58,682 nt of DNA from Luminiphilus sp. (GTDB lineage Bacteria > Pseudomonadota > Gammaproteobacteria > Pseudomonadales > Halieaceae): assembly GCA_029253085.1 (NCBI GenBank), contig JAQXAF010000037.1, forward strand, positions 1 through 58,682. Reading direction: 5' to 3'. This document shows, piece after piece, positions 18,483 through 26,838 of this stretch (positions within the stretch are counted from its first letter, which is position 1; the number at the start of each line of letters is the position of its first letter). Both the position numbers and the translations under genes were made by a program. Below the pieces are notes generated by a model, which was not told the origin of the DNA, searched no databases, and saw only the letters and a program-made list of their open reading frames with translations.

Positions 18483-19199
18483 ATGACCTCTGAGCCTGAA
18501 AGTGGCATGGAACTCCCTCCCTATCTCGTACCCCACAGCCGTGAAAGCATTCGTATTCTCTATGCCGATGATTCCCTGCTGATCATTGACAAACCCCACC
18601 TTCTCCTCAGTGTTCCGGGGCGTCATCCTCTCAATCGCGACAGCCTTATCACCCGTCTGGAACGCCGCTTTCCTGGTGTTGCAGCGGCGCATCGACTCGA
18701 CCTTGATACGAGTGGCATCCTCGTGGTCCCAAGAGATAAAGCAACGCTAGTAGCCCTCAACAAGCAATTTCAGGAACGCACCGTTCTAAAAACTTATCGC
18801 GCCTTGGTCTATGGCCAAGTGAAAGAGGATCAGGGACAAATAGACCTGCCTCTCATTCGCGACTGGCACAACCGCCCGCGTCAGAAAATTTGCACTGATA
18901 CCGGCAAGCCCTCACTCACCCGCTATCGCGTGCTTGACCGGCAGTCCAGCAGCACTTTACTGGAACTAAAACCTATAACCGGGCGCTCACATCAACTACG
19001 CATCCACCTTATGGCCATAGGTCACCCGATAATGGGTTGTGATCTTTACGCACATAAAGAAGCGTTGACTGCAGCGCCACGTCTGCTGCTGCATGCTTGC
19101 CAGCTCACCTTTAAGCACCCGCTGACCCAAGGACTGTTGCGCGCTTACTCCCCCGCACCCTTTGACGTAAGAGGACTCTTTACCTTGCGACCGGGTTAG
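18483..19199 (+). CDS. RluA-family pseudouridine synthase
   Basis: Isomerises uridine in rRNA and/or tRNA. The 238-residue protein lacks an S4 domain and begins directly with the catalytic fold (ILYADDSLLIIDKP at about 23-36). The signature HRLDLDTSGILV (about 72-83) contains the catalytic aspartate, and LKPITGRSHQLRIHL is typical of the RluA group. Lack of S4 and the size suggest the RluA (23S U746/tRNA U32) subgroup rather than RluC or RluD. It lies six bases after pdxJ. Confidence 0.87.
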   Translation: MTSEPESGMELPPYLVPHSRESIRILYADDSLLIIDKPHLLLSVPGRHPLNRDSLITRLERRFPGVAAAHRLDLDTSGILVVPRDKATLVALNKQFQERTVLKTYRALVYGQVKEDQGQIDLPLIRDWHNRPRQKICTDTGKPSLTRYRVLDRQSSSTLLELKPITGRSHQLRIHLMAIGHPIMGCDLYAHKEALTAAPRLLLHACQLTFKHPLTQGLLRAYSPAPFDVRGLFTLRPG

Positions 19200-19253
19200 T
19201 CCACTTGTACCAGTATCTGCGTAACACCAAAGCAACCCTTGAGGAACGTCATC

Positions 19254-19757
19254 GTGGTGAGTAGCTCCCAGAAAAACGCTATTTATACTATTATCGCTAG
19301 GCCCGATCACTCCTCCACCTGGCGGAACAATCTCTGGCTGCTGGCGGCGGTCGCGGTTCCGTCTCTCGGAGCCGCAATAGGCTTTGCGTTCCTTGGAGCC
19401 TGGCCCATTCTGCCCTTTGCCGGGGCAGAGCTAATTTCTCTGGGTGCAGCGCTTTACTATGTCAATTGGAAGCTTCAATACCGGCATGTCATTACTCTCG
19501 ATCAAAACAGCGTACAGATCGATATCGGCCATTACGCCCCCCGAAGAAGCTGGCACTTCAATCGAGAGGAATCATCCTTAGCCGTTACCCCGGAACAGCA
19601 CCCCTGGGAGGGTCCGAAGCTCGCCATACACAATCGGGAACAAACCGTCGAAATCGGCACTTTTCTCAACCGCGAGGATCGCTTACTTTTACTCTCTCTG
19701 GTGAGAAAAGAGCTAAAGGTCGGTACGCACAGCGCTGAGGGATCTAGGCAACTTTGA
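19254..19757 (+). CDS. DUF2244-family membrane protein
   Basis: Function unknown. About 167 residues from GTG at 19254, which has GAGGA eight bases upstream; the in-frame TTG at 19239 lies over that site. Two transmembrane helices (about residues 25-70) are followed by a soluble domain with SWHFNRE and RKELKVG near the end. This is the layout of the DUF2244 family of small two-helix proteins common in alpha- and gammaproteobacteria. No signal peptide or catalytic motif is visible. GTG at 19257 is an equally possible start. Confidence 0.75.
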   Translation: MVSSSQKNAIYTIIARPDHSSTWRNNLWLLAAVAVPSLGAAIGFAFLGAWPILPFAGAELISLGAALYYVNWKLQYRHVITLDQNSVQIDIGHYAPRRSWHFNREESSLAVTPEQHPWEGPKLAIHNREQTVEIGTFLNREDRLLLLSLVRKELKVGTHSAEGSRQL

Positions 19758-19830
19758 GGTCGTAAGGACTTCACAGGTACACTGCGCCTCTTTACCTTAC
19801 TTCACCTTGCCTAAAACGGCCTTGAACGCT

Positions 19831-21153
19831 ATGACCTCAAATCCTGAAAAAGTTGGCTTTATCTCCCTAGGCTGCCCCAAAGCACTCGTTGATTCTGAAC
19901 GCATTCTCACCCAGCTGAGATCTGACGGCTACGAGGTCACCCCAAACTATGAGGATGCGGGGGTGGTTATCGTTAACACCTGCGGATTTATCGATAGCGC
20001 CAAAGCCGAGTCACTTGAAGCTATTAGCGAAGCCATACAGGAAAACGGCCGAGTTCTCGTCACCGGCTGTATGGGCAAAGGCGATGATGCTCAGCGCATT
20101 CAAGACCTTCACCCCAACATTTTAGGTATTTCAGGACCCGCAGCTTACGAAGAGGTTGTCGGTGCGGTGCATGAGGTCATACCGATGACCCGCCAGCCAG
20201 ATCCTTTAAACGACTTAATTCCCGCCCAAGGAATAAAGCTGACCCCTAGGCACTATGCGTATCTGAAAATTTCCGAGGGCTGCAATCACCGCTGCAAATT
20301 TTGCATTATCCCTAGCATGCGGGGTGACCTTGTCAGTCGACCCATCGGAGACATTATGCGTGAAGCCGAGGCGTTGGTGAGAGCAGGTGTACGAGAATTG
20401 TTAGTCATCTCACAAGATACCAGTGCCTATGGTGTTGACCTGAAGTACCGTACGGACTTCTGGGAAGGTAGGCCCCTAAAATCTGATTTGCTAACACTTG
20501 CTAAGACTCTCGGGGAGTTCGGCATCTGGGTACGTCTACATTACGTTTACCCCTACCCAAACGTAGATGCTCTCATTCCACTCATGGCTGAGAAAAAAAT
20601 CCTACCCTATCTCGACATTCCCCTTCAGCACGGCAGCCCTTCGGTGCTTCAGCGCATGAAACGGCCTGCTGCCGCAGAAAAAACCCTAGAGCGCATCAAA
20701 CGCTGGCGAGATATCTGTCCCGACATCACCTTGCGCTCGACCTTCATTGTTGGCTACCCGGGTGAAACTGAAGCTGAATTTCGGGAGTTACTCGATTTTA
20801 TCGACGAGGCGCAAATTGATCGGGCTGGTTGTTTTCAATACTCCCCGGTCAAAGGAGCCACCGCCAATGAATTGCCCAACCACGTACCCGAAGCGTTAAA
20901 ACAGGAGCGCTGGGATGCCTTCATGGCAAGACAGCAAACGATTAGTGCCAACAAGCTAGCCAAAAAAGTGGGCACCACCCAAGCCGTTCTTATTGATGAA
21001 ATTGAGGGTGATCGCGCCATAGGCCGGAGCATCGCCGATGCACCAGAGATCGATGGCGTAGTGCATCTCACCGCGCTGCCTGGATTAAAACCGGGAGATC
21101 TCGTTGAGGGTGAAGTATCTGCCTCAGATGACTACGATCTCTGGATGACCTAA
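19831..21153 (+). CDS. rimO: Ribosomal protein S12 methylthiotransferase
   Basis: Radical-SAM enzyme that methylthiolates the conserved aspartate (Asp88 in E. coli numbering) of ribosomal protein S12. From the ATG at 19831 the protein has 440 residues: an N-terminal UPF0004 domain with the cluster cysteines Cys15, Cys51 and Cys80, the radical-SAM triad CNHRCKFC (Cys151, Cys155, Cys158), and a C-terminal TRAM domain. [12 protein letters not shown] near the N-terminus distinguishes RimO from MiaB. A TTG at 19807 would add eight residues not typical of the family. Confidence 0.95.
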   Translation: MTSNPEKVGFISLGCPKALVDSERILTQLRSDGYEVTPNYEDAGVVIVNTCGFIDSAKAESLEAISEAIQENGRVLVTGCMGKGDDAQRIQDLHPNILGISGPAAYEEVVGAVHEVIPMTRQPDPLNDLIPAQGIKLTPRHYAYLKISEGCNHRCKFCIIPSMRGDLVSRPIGDIMREAEALVRAGVRELLVISQDTSAYGVDLKYRTDFWEGRPLKSDLLTLAKTLGEFGIWVRLHYVYPYPNVDALIPLMAEKKILPYLDIPLQHGSPSVLQRMKRPAAAEKTLERIKRWRDICPDITLRSTFIVGYPGETEAEFRELLDFIDEAQIDRAGCFQYSPVKGATANELPNHVPEALKQERWDAFMARQQTISANKLAKKVGTTQAVLIDEIEGDRAIGRSIADAPEIDGVVHLTALPGLKPGDLVEGEVSASDDYDLWMT

Positions 21154-21163
21154 GGAACCTTGG

Positions 21164-21877
21164 GTGAATATTGTCCTATTCGAGTCCACGGAAGTCTCCT
21201 CGGATCATATTGTTAGCTTAAGTGGTCGGCGGCACAAACATGTGCGCGACGTTCTCCAGCGCGCAGAAGGAGACAGCGTCCGTGTGGGCATGATTGACGG
21301 CGCCAAAGGGGTTGGGCAGATATTGGCAATGGATGAGGCGACGCTGGCGCTGCGTGTTGAACTCAAGGAAGCCCCACTACCCTGCCATCCCGCAACCCTA
21401 GTTTTAGCGCTTCCCCGCCCTAAAATGCTGCGCCGAACCCTGCGCAGCTGCGCAGAATTCGGGCTACAAAATATTCACATCATTCAGAGCTACCGAGTTG
21501 AAAAAAGCTATTGGCAAAGCCCTCTGCTAAAACCGCAGAAGATTCGTGAGGCTTTATTGGCAGGGCTTGAACGAAGTGGCGACACTCGACTGCCCGTCGT
21601 CACATTGCACCGCCGCTTTAAACCCTTCGTTGAGGATCAGCTCTCAGGGATTGCCGGGAAAAACCCGATTTTTTTGGCACATCTGGGTGACTTCCCCCCC
21701 CTCGATGCCTCGCTAACCGGGCCTCAGTTGATCATGATTGGCCCTGAGGGAGGCTTCATACCCTATGAAGTTGACTTGGCTTGCCGGTCAGGCGCTCAAC
21801 CTAGAAGCTTAGGGCCTCGCATTCTGAGCGTCGACACTACGGTCCCCGCAGTACTGGGCAGGACCCTGGCCTTATGA
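21164..21877 (+). CDS. rsmE: 16S rRNA (uracil(1498)-N3)-methyltransferase
   Basis: SAM-dependent SPOUT methyltransferase modifying U1498 of 16S rRNA. The 237-residue protein (GTG start, ten bases after rimO) shows SGRRHKHVRDVLQ (about 20-32), the SPOUT knot segment IMIGPEGGF (about 189-197) and LGPRILSVDTTVP near the end, the last of these a variant of the more common LRTETA ending. It is convergent with msrA. Confidence 0.9.
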   Translation: MNIVLFESTEVSSDHIVSLSGRRHKHVRDVLQRAEGDSVRVGMIDGAKGVGQILAMDEATLALRVELKEAPLPCHPATLVLALPRPKMLRRTLRSCAEFGLQNIHIIQSYRVEKSYWQSPLLKPQKIREALLAGLERSGDTRLPVVTLHRRFKPFVEDQLSGIAGKNPIFLAHLGDFPPLDASLTGPQLIMIGPEGGFIPYEVDLACRSGAQPRSLGPRILSVDTTVPAVLGRTLAL

Positions 21878-21929
21878 AGTGAACCGGTCTCAGAGCCATT
21901 TCAAGCCCTGAATAACCTTGGATATTTCG

Positions 21930-21943
21930 TCGCGTTAACGCGA
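21930..21943. repeat. 14-bp perfect palindrome across the msrA stop codon
   Basis: TCGCGTTAACGCGA is a perfect dyad covering the msrA stop codon in the convergent rsmE/msrA junction. Without a loop it is a poor terminator; it may be a protein-binding or methylation site, or chance. Confidence 0.35.
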
Positions 21944-22612
21944 TTGGGGCAATGCCTCATCGACACCTGTACCCACTGGGCACAAAACACCAGTTCCACC
22001 CAAACCGCAGTAACCCGCAGGATTTTTGTGCAAATACTGCTGGTGATAGTCTTCTGCGTAATAAAAGGTGGGCGCCTCGCAAATTTCCGTGGTGATTTCA
22101 CCAAACCCAGACGCGGTTAATCCCTGTTGATAACGCTCACTAGAGTCCATGGCCGCGTCACGCTGGTCTTGGTCGAAGCAATAAATGCCACTGCGATACT
22201 GCGTCCCTAAGTCATTACCTTGCCGCATTCCCTGCGTCGGGTTGTGGCCCTCCCAGAATAGCGTCAACAGCGCTTGGTAACTTATCTGCTCTGGATCAAA
22301 GGCCACCAAAACCACCTCGTTATGCCCCGTCTGCCCCGAACAAACCTCTTTATAGGTAGGGTTTGGGGTGACGCCCGCGGCGTAGCCCACCGCGGTCGTG
22401 AAAACACCCTGAGCTTGCCAAAACTTCTTCTCAACACCCCAAAAACATCCCATACCAAACATGGCGATGGCGAGATGCTCGGGAAACGGGGGGCAAATAG
22501 AATGGCCAGAGACCGCGTGGCTATTGGTCACCAGCATGGGGGCAGACCGTCCGTTCAAGGCGGTCTCTGCATTCGGCAATGCTCGTTTACGGCGAATATC
22601 GAAAAGGCTCAT
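21935..22612 (-). CDS. msrA: Peptide methionine-(S)-S-oxide reductase
   Basis: Repairs oxidised methionine (S-epimer). The 225-residue protein has the catalytic [13 protein letters not shown] motif (Cys at about residue 56), a TGHNEVV segment, the EDYHQQYL motif (about residue 191) and C-terminal cysteines in [13 protein letters not shown] that can act as recycling cysteines. It ends with the extended form typical of gammaproteobacterial MsrA and has no signal peptide, so it acts in the cytoplasm. It stands alone between two plus-strand operons. Confidence 0.95.
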   Translation of the reverse strand: MSLFDIRRKRALPNAETALNGRSAPMLVTNSHAVSGHSICPPFPEHLAIAMFGMGCFWGVEKKFWQAQGVFTTAVGYAAGVTPNPTYKEVCSGQTGHNEVVLVAFDPEQISYQALLTLFWEGHNPTQGMRQGNDLGTQYRSGIYCFDQDQRDAAMDSSERYQQGLTASGFGEITTEICEAPTFYYAEDYHQQYLHKNPAGYCGLGGTGVLCPVGTGVDEALPQSR

Positions 22613-22672
22613 GTGACCACTCGGCAGCGTCTAGTTGACGTCGCAGTTTAGCGAACCTCCACCCGTAGCTAC

Positions 22673-22690
22673 AAATACAGTAATGTATTT
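22673..22690. promoter_or_regulatory. AT-rich 18-bp palindrome between msrA and the VWA gene
   Basis: AAATACA-N4-TGTATTT, a perfect 7-base dyad, lies 61 bases upstream of msrA in the 280-base divergent region 22613-22892. Followed by TTTAAT, it could be an operator or a small hairpin. The rest of this region holds no gene I can support. Confidence 0.35.
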
Positions 22691-22892
22691 TTAATCGCGC
22701 TCGGCTAAAGCCTTCTTACCTGTTTTTACCTTATCGTCTCTCTTAGATATTCCGCTGCAATCATCAGCTGACCCAGTGACCCTATCGGGCCAGCAATTAA
22801 CACAGAAAAACACACGCCTTCCTAGGTGCCTTGACCAACGGCGTCAATCAAGGTCTCATCACACCTGCATCCAAAATTAAAGATAAAAGCCC

Positions 22893-23582
22893 ATCAGCAA
22901 AGATCTCACCTCTAAAGCCTCCCAGTCAGACGTTGCCGCATTCGTCGGAAAAGCTAAGGCTATTCGGACGGTTAGCAGCCGACAATCGAGGCTGCTGTTT
23001 GCCCTCGACGCCACTGCCAGCCGAGAGGCTACATGGCAATCGGCAAAGCGTCATCACCGTGAACTCTACGATGCTACGGCCGGAACCTCAGGCCTCGCTA
23101 TTCAACTTTGCTATTACCGAGGCTTGAATGAATTTAACACCAGCCACTGGTTAAGCTCGGGGTCAGAGTTGCGAGCTCGCATGGATGGCGTGACCTGCGA
23201 AGGTGGTCCTACGCAAATTGCTCGCTTACTAAACCATTACCTTGAAGTTGGAACTCCGGCAACCCCCGTGCGCGCCTTAATTTTTGTCGGGGATGCGGTG
23301 GAAGAGCAGCCGGCTGCACTGTTGGGTCTGGCGGGCCAATGCCGGCTTAAGGGCCAGCCGATTTTTACTTTTCAGGAGGGCTCCGACCCCACAGCCGCGC
23401 GGGTTTTTTCGGAAATTGCGCGGATTAGTGGCGGCGCCTATGCTGCGCTAGGCGCACAAAGTGCGGAAGTTCTGCGAATGCTACTCGGCGCCGTAGCCCG
23501 TTATGCGACCGGAGGACGGAACGCACTCACTCAATCTGGCACGGAGAGTGATAAACTCTTACTTGCCCAGTTGCCGAAGTAA
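22893..23582 (+). CDS. VWA-like domain protein, start codon not canonical
   Basis: The reading frame that ends at 23582 is open back to a TAA at 22884 and codes for a von Willebrand A-like domain: RLLFALDATASRE (about residues 33-45, a MIDAS-like site), LAIQLCYYRG, RALIFVGDAVEE and the C-terminal SGGAYAALG. No ATG, GTG or TTG exists between the TAA and the conserved domain; the best start is ATC at 22893, giving ISKDLTSKASQSDVAAF and 229 residues. A TTG at 23124 would cut off the first third of the domain. Similar VWA proteins are, as far as I recall, often encoded beside a J-domain protein, as here. Either ATC is used, or the start has been lost by mutation or sequencing error. Confidence 0.65.
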   Translation: MSKDLTSKASQSDVAAFVGKAKAIRTVSSRQSRLLFALDATASREATWQSAKRHHRELYDATAGTSGLAIQLCYYRGLNEFNTSHWLSSGSELRARMDGVTCEGGPTQIARLLNHYLEVGTPATPVRALIFVGDAVEEQPAALLGLAGQCRLKGQPIFTFQEGSDPTAARVFSEIARISGGAYAALGAQSAEVLRMLLGAVARYATGGRNALTQSGTESDKLLLAQLPK

Positions 23583-23620
23583 ATTTAGGGCAGCTTCACC
23601 AAAACGGAAACCTGTGAACC

Positions 23621-24352
23621 GTGCCAAGAATTATTCTACTACTTGCCATCGTTATCGCTCTGATGCTTCTGGTGCGTCGCATACAGTCCATGCCGCCCCA
23701 TAAGCGCCGCAGTGGATATGTTCAGCTCATACTAGGTGCCGCTGCACTGGCTGCAATCGTGCTAACAGCGATGGGGAAGATGCACTGGGTGGGTGCGGCT
23801 CTCACGGGCTTATTAGTTGCGGCACGTCAGACATTACCAATATTGATTCGCGCCTTTCCCTTACTCCAACAGTGGACGCGCCAATCTCCAACGCCAACGG
23901 GGCAGCACTCTGAAGTAAAAACTGAGTTACTTCGAATGAGCCTAGACCACAGCAGCGGCGAGCTACAAGGGGAGGTTTTGGCAGGCCCTTTCGTCGACTG
24001 GACTTTAGCCGAGATGAGCCGCGAGCAACTTGAAACACTACTCAGCTATTGCCAAGAACAGGATGCCGATTCGGAACAACTGCTAACAAGCTATTTGGAG
24101 CAGCGATTTCCTAATGGGTGGCAGCAGGACGATACCAGCAATAAAAGCCAGCAATCCTCTGCTGCGTCTATAAGCCGCAGCGAAGCTCTCGCAGTATTGG
24201 GCTTAAGCGAAGATGCGACACGTGATGATATCGTGGCCGCCCACCGAAGCCTGATCCAAAAGATCCATCCTGACCGCGGGGGTAACGACTACCTAGCCGC
24301 TAAAATCAATGAAGCTAAAGATTTTTTGGTCAAAGACACCGCAAGCCAATAA
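23621..24352 (+). CDS. Membrane-anchored J-domain protein
   Basis: Predicted Hsp70 (DnaK) co-chaperone at the inner membrane. The 243-residue protein (GTG start) has an N-terminal transmembrane helix (about 1-18) and a second hydrophobic stretch (about 31-65), a central domain of unknown function, and a C-terminal J domain (about 184-240) with the essential HPD tripeptide at about residues 216-218. The layout recalls mitochondrial Pam18/Tim14 and bacterial DjlA-like proteins. It follows the VWA gene by 38 bases and precedes an unknown gene by 35, in a cluster with htpX and a DegS-like protease. Confidence 0.85.
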   Translation: MPRIILLLAIVIALMLLVRRIQSMPPHKRRSGYVQLILGAAALAAIVLTAMGKMHWVGAALTGLLVAARQTLPILIRAFPLLQQWTRQSPTPTGQHSEVKTELLRMSLDHSSGELQGEVLAGPFVDWTLAEMSREQLETLLSYCQEQDADSEQLLTSYLEQRFPNGWQQDDTSNKSQQSSAASISRSEALAVLGLSEDATRDDIVAAHRSLIQKIHPDRGGNDYLAAKINEAKDFLVKDTASQ

Positions 24353-24387
24353 CCCGCCGCAACAAACCACAACATCCAAGGTATCTC

Positions 24388-24738
24388 ATGAGCACCGTTT
24401 TTATTGTAAGTAACCACGACGGCCATTATTGGGGCCGGGGCAAACGATGGGTTGACGGTCAGGACAGCAGTCGTGTCCTCGCCCTGACCCACCGAGATGA
24501 AGCAGTAAACAGCGTTTTCGAATTAAGCTCTAAGGACGTTCTTCTCCGCTGTGACATTCTCACATTGATCCTTGTTGAAGGAAAACTGCCGAAACTGGAG
24601 GTTTCGACTATTCCTTTACCGGACGCCGAAGATGAGGCCAAGTTAAACGGCCAGGAGAGCTTGGAGATAGCCCCCCTTGAAAAAGCGCCGCCTACCCCTA
24701 TCTCTAAGACTGATGAGAATCACACCGGAGAGATTTGA
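24388..24738 (+). CDS. Hypothetical protein coupled to htpX
   Basis: I do not recognise this 116-residue protein. It has no signal peptide or membrane helix. The first 70 residues look folded (FIVSNHDGHYWGRG, then LLRCDILTLILVEG), and the last 45 are charged and proline-rich, probably disordered. An AAGG site precedes the ATG. Its TGA overlaps the htpX start as TTGA, so it is translated together with htpX and may be a partner or regulator of that protease; this is inference from position. Confidence 0.7.
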   Translation: MSTVFIVSNHDGHYWGRGKRWVDGQDSSRVLALTHRDEAVNSVFELSSKDVLLRCDILTLILVEGKLPKLEVSTIPLPDAEDEAKLNGQESLEIAPLEKAPPTPISKTDENHTGEI

Positions 24739-25619
24739 AATTGCGTATTCTTTTATTTTTGGGAACTAACCTAGCGGTTTTAGTTTTAGTCAGTTTAGTC
24801 TTTAATCTGCTGGGGTTTAGTGGCGTACTCGATGCAAATGGCGTAGACCTCAACCTTTCTGCACTGCTCGTATTTTGTGCCTTGTTTGGTTTTGGCGGGG
24901 CTCTGATTTCGCTGTTGTTATCCAAATGGTTGGCCAAGAGAGGAACTGGCACCGTCCTTATCAAAGAGCCCCGGAACAAAGATGAACAATGGCTGCTAGA
25001 CACGGTAAATAGTCTTGCGGCAGAAGCGGGTATAGAAATGCCAGAGGTGGGTATTTTCCCCTCTAACTCGGCAAACGCTTTCGCTACCGGCTGGAATCGA
25101 AATGATGCATTAGTAGCTGTGAGTAGCGGATTACTCCAACGTTTCGCACCTAATGAGGTCCGAGCGGTACTGGCCCATGAACTGGGGCATGTGGCCAACG
25201 GCGACATGGTAACGCTCACCTTGATTCAGGGCGTGGTGAACACGTTTGTTATGTTTGCCGCACGAATTATTGGCCACACTATAGATCGCGTCGTATTTAA
25301 GAACGACCGCGGCTATGGCATCAGCTACTTTGTCGTGACCATCGTAGCGGAAATTGCACTCGGGTTTTTGGCCAGCATGTTAGTGATGAAATTTTCTCGA
25401 TGGCGGGAATATCGAGCCGATGCCGCAGGCGCCAGTCTAACGACATCGCAAGACATGATTGCAGCATTGCAACGGTTGCGCACCGATCAAGGACAACCTA
25501 GTGAACTCCCCGGTGAGCTCACCGCGTTTGGTATTCGTCCGGGCAAAGCGGGCATTGCTGATTTGTTTCGCTCTCATCCCTCCCTTGAAGATCGCATCAT
25601 AGCGTTGCAAAGCCAATGA
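24735..25619 (+). CDS. htpX: Inner-membrane zinc metalloprotease HtpX
   Basis: Membrane-integrated zinc endopeptidase that degrades damaged membrane proteins, acting alongside FtsH. The 294-residue protein (TTG start overlapping the preceding stop) has two N-terminal membrane helices (about 5-26 and 41-62), the active site HELGH (His148, Glu149, His152), two further hydrophobic segments (about 160-180 and 198-220) and the downstream EYRADAAGA motif carrying the third zinc ligand. Its stop overlaps the degS-like start. Usually HtpX is monocistronic; here it is in a proteostasis operon. Confidence 0.95.
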   Translation: MKLRILLFLGTNLAVLVLVSLVFNLLGFSGVLDANGVDLNLSALLVFCALFGFGGALISLLLSKWLAKRGTGTVLIKEPRNKDEQWLLDTVNSLAAEAGIEMPEVGIFPSNSANAFATGWNRNDALVAVSSGLLQRFAPNEVRAVLAHELGHVANGDMVTLTLIQGVVNTFVMFAARIIGHTIDRVVFKNDRGYGISYFVVTIVAEIALGFLASMLVMKFSRWREYRADAAGASLTTSQDMIAALQRLRTDQGQPSELPGELTAFGIRPGKAGIADLFRSHPSLEDRIIALQSQ

Positions 25620-26695
25620 AAAAATTTCTTGCGACCTTGCGACGCTGGCCTCTAGTCGTCCTGCTGTGCTGCATTGCGGTTTACAGTGCCGTGATGCGGG
25701 CAAGTCCCGAAGTCGATTATTTGACCTTCGCAACAAATGACGAAAAAAATACGACGGACATTTTTAGCCAAGCCAGCCCTGCCGTCGTTTCAGTGACTAG
25801 CAGCGCCTTGCGAAGGACCATGTTTTCACCCAATGTGCTTGAGGTTCCTAAGGGCGCTGGCTCAGGGTTTATCTGGAGTGAAGATGGCTTAATCGTTACC
25901 AATTTTCATGTGGTTACCGGTGCCGATAAACTGACGGTAACCATCGCGGAAGAAGATTTTTCCGCCGAGATCGTGGGGGTTGCTCCTGAGCGAGATCTTG
26001 CGGTGTTGAGACTTTCAGAGCGCCCCAAAGATCTTACCGTCTTGCCCTTAGGTGATTCAGCTGAACTGTCAGTTGGCCGGAAGGTGCTCGCGATCGGCAA
26101 TCCCTTTGGTCTGGATACCAGTCTGACTGTTGGTATCGTGAGCGCATTGGACCGGGAAATTCGCTCCCCCAGTAACCGTACAATTAGCGGTGTAATCCAA
26201 ACCGATGCTGCCATAAACCCTGGCAACTCTGGCGGACCGCTCTTGAATTCATTAGGACAACTGGTGGGCGTCAATACCGCCATTTATTCGCCCAGCGGTG
26301 GTAGTGCAGGGATCGGATTTGCCATCCCTGTAAATTTAGTTCGGGAGGTCGTTCCGCAACTCATCGCCTATGGCAAAATTTTACGTCCAGTACTGGGCGT
26401 TGAGCTGGCCAGTGATCGCTGGACTCAGCGCTACGGTGTTGGGGGCGTTGCCGTTATACGGGTTCTCCGTGGGCTCCCAGCTGCAGAGGCCGGCATGCAA
26501 GGTGCTACCCGAAACAGACGTGGCGAAATTGTTCTCGGCGACATCATCACCCATATCGAAGATCAATCTATTCGCAACCAAGACGATTACCTGTCGGCCC
26601 TAGAGAAATATAAGGTAGGCGATACGATTTCTCTCACCGCTAAGCGGGGTGACGCAACCAAGCGCTTCAAGGTCACACTTTCAGAGACACGATAA
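25616..26695 (+). CDS. degS: DegS/AlgW-like periplasmic serine protease
   Basis: Trypsin-like HtrA-family protease anchored by one N-terminal helix (about residues 11-28), as in DegS/AlgW, which cleave the anti-sigma factor RseA/MucA in response to misfolded outer-membrane proteins. The catalytic triad is His98 (NFHVV), Asp127 (RDLAV) and Ser205 (GNSGGPL), followed by a single PDZ domain (about 260-355). At 359 residues with one PDZ it fits DegS rather than DegP. It overlaps htpX by four bases. No sigmaE or rse genes are in the window. Confidence 0.9.
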   Translation: MKKFLATLRRWPLVVLLCCIAVYSAVMRASPEVDYLTFATNDEKNTTDIFSQASPAVVSVTSSALRRTMFSPNVLEVPKGAGSGFIWSEDGLIVTNFHVVTGADKLTVTIAEEDFSAEIVGVAPERDLAVLRLSERPKDLTVLPLGDSAELSVGRKVLAIGNPFGLDTSLTVGIVSALDREIRSPSNRTISGVIQTDAAINPGNSGGPLLNSLGQLVGVNTAIYSPSGGSAGIGFAIPVNLVREVVPQLIAYGKILRPVLGVELASDRWTQRYGVGGVAVIRVLRGLPAAEAGMQGATRNRRGEIVLGDIITHIEDQSIRNQDDYLSALEKYKVGDTISLTAKRGDATKRFKVTLSETR

Positions 26696-26838
26696 TGACA
26701 CCATCGAAATGGCTTTTACTGGCAGTGGCCATGGCCACTATCGCTGTCATTCAGTTTTGGCCGGCGTCTCTGCCTCAGGCCAACTTTCAGGATCCAAATC
26801 CTGTTCAGGCATCCGAGAATGATCAAACACCGGAGTAG
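26695..26838 (+). CDS. Small single-helix membrane protein, 47 residues
   Basis: The ATG shares its A with the degS stop (TAATG), a standard coupling arrangement. The frame encodes 47 residues: MTPSKWLLLAVAMATIAV begins a hydrophobic helix (about residues 6-23), followed by a polar acidic tail ending in TPE. Its last 92 bases overlap the 3' end of the convergent AGCS symporter gene. It could be a small regulator of the protease, the remnant of a larger gene, or chance. I know no named family. Confidence 0.45.
   Translation: MTPSKWLLLAVAMATIAVIQFWPASLPQANFQDPNPVQASENDQTPE

Noticed and set aside
22831-23127. A 98-residue frame on the plus strand
   Set aside because: It is another frame of the VWA-like gene; the conserved VWA residues are read in the frame ending at 23582, and the 98-residue product has no recognisable pattern.
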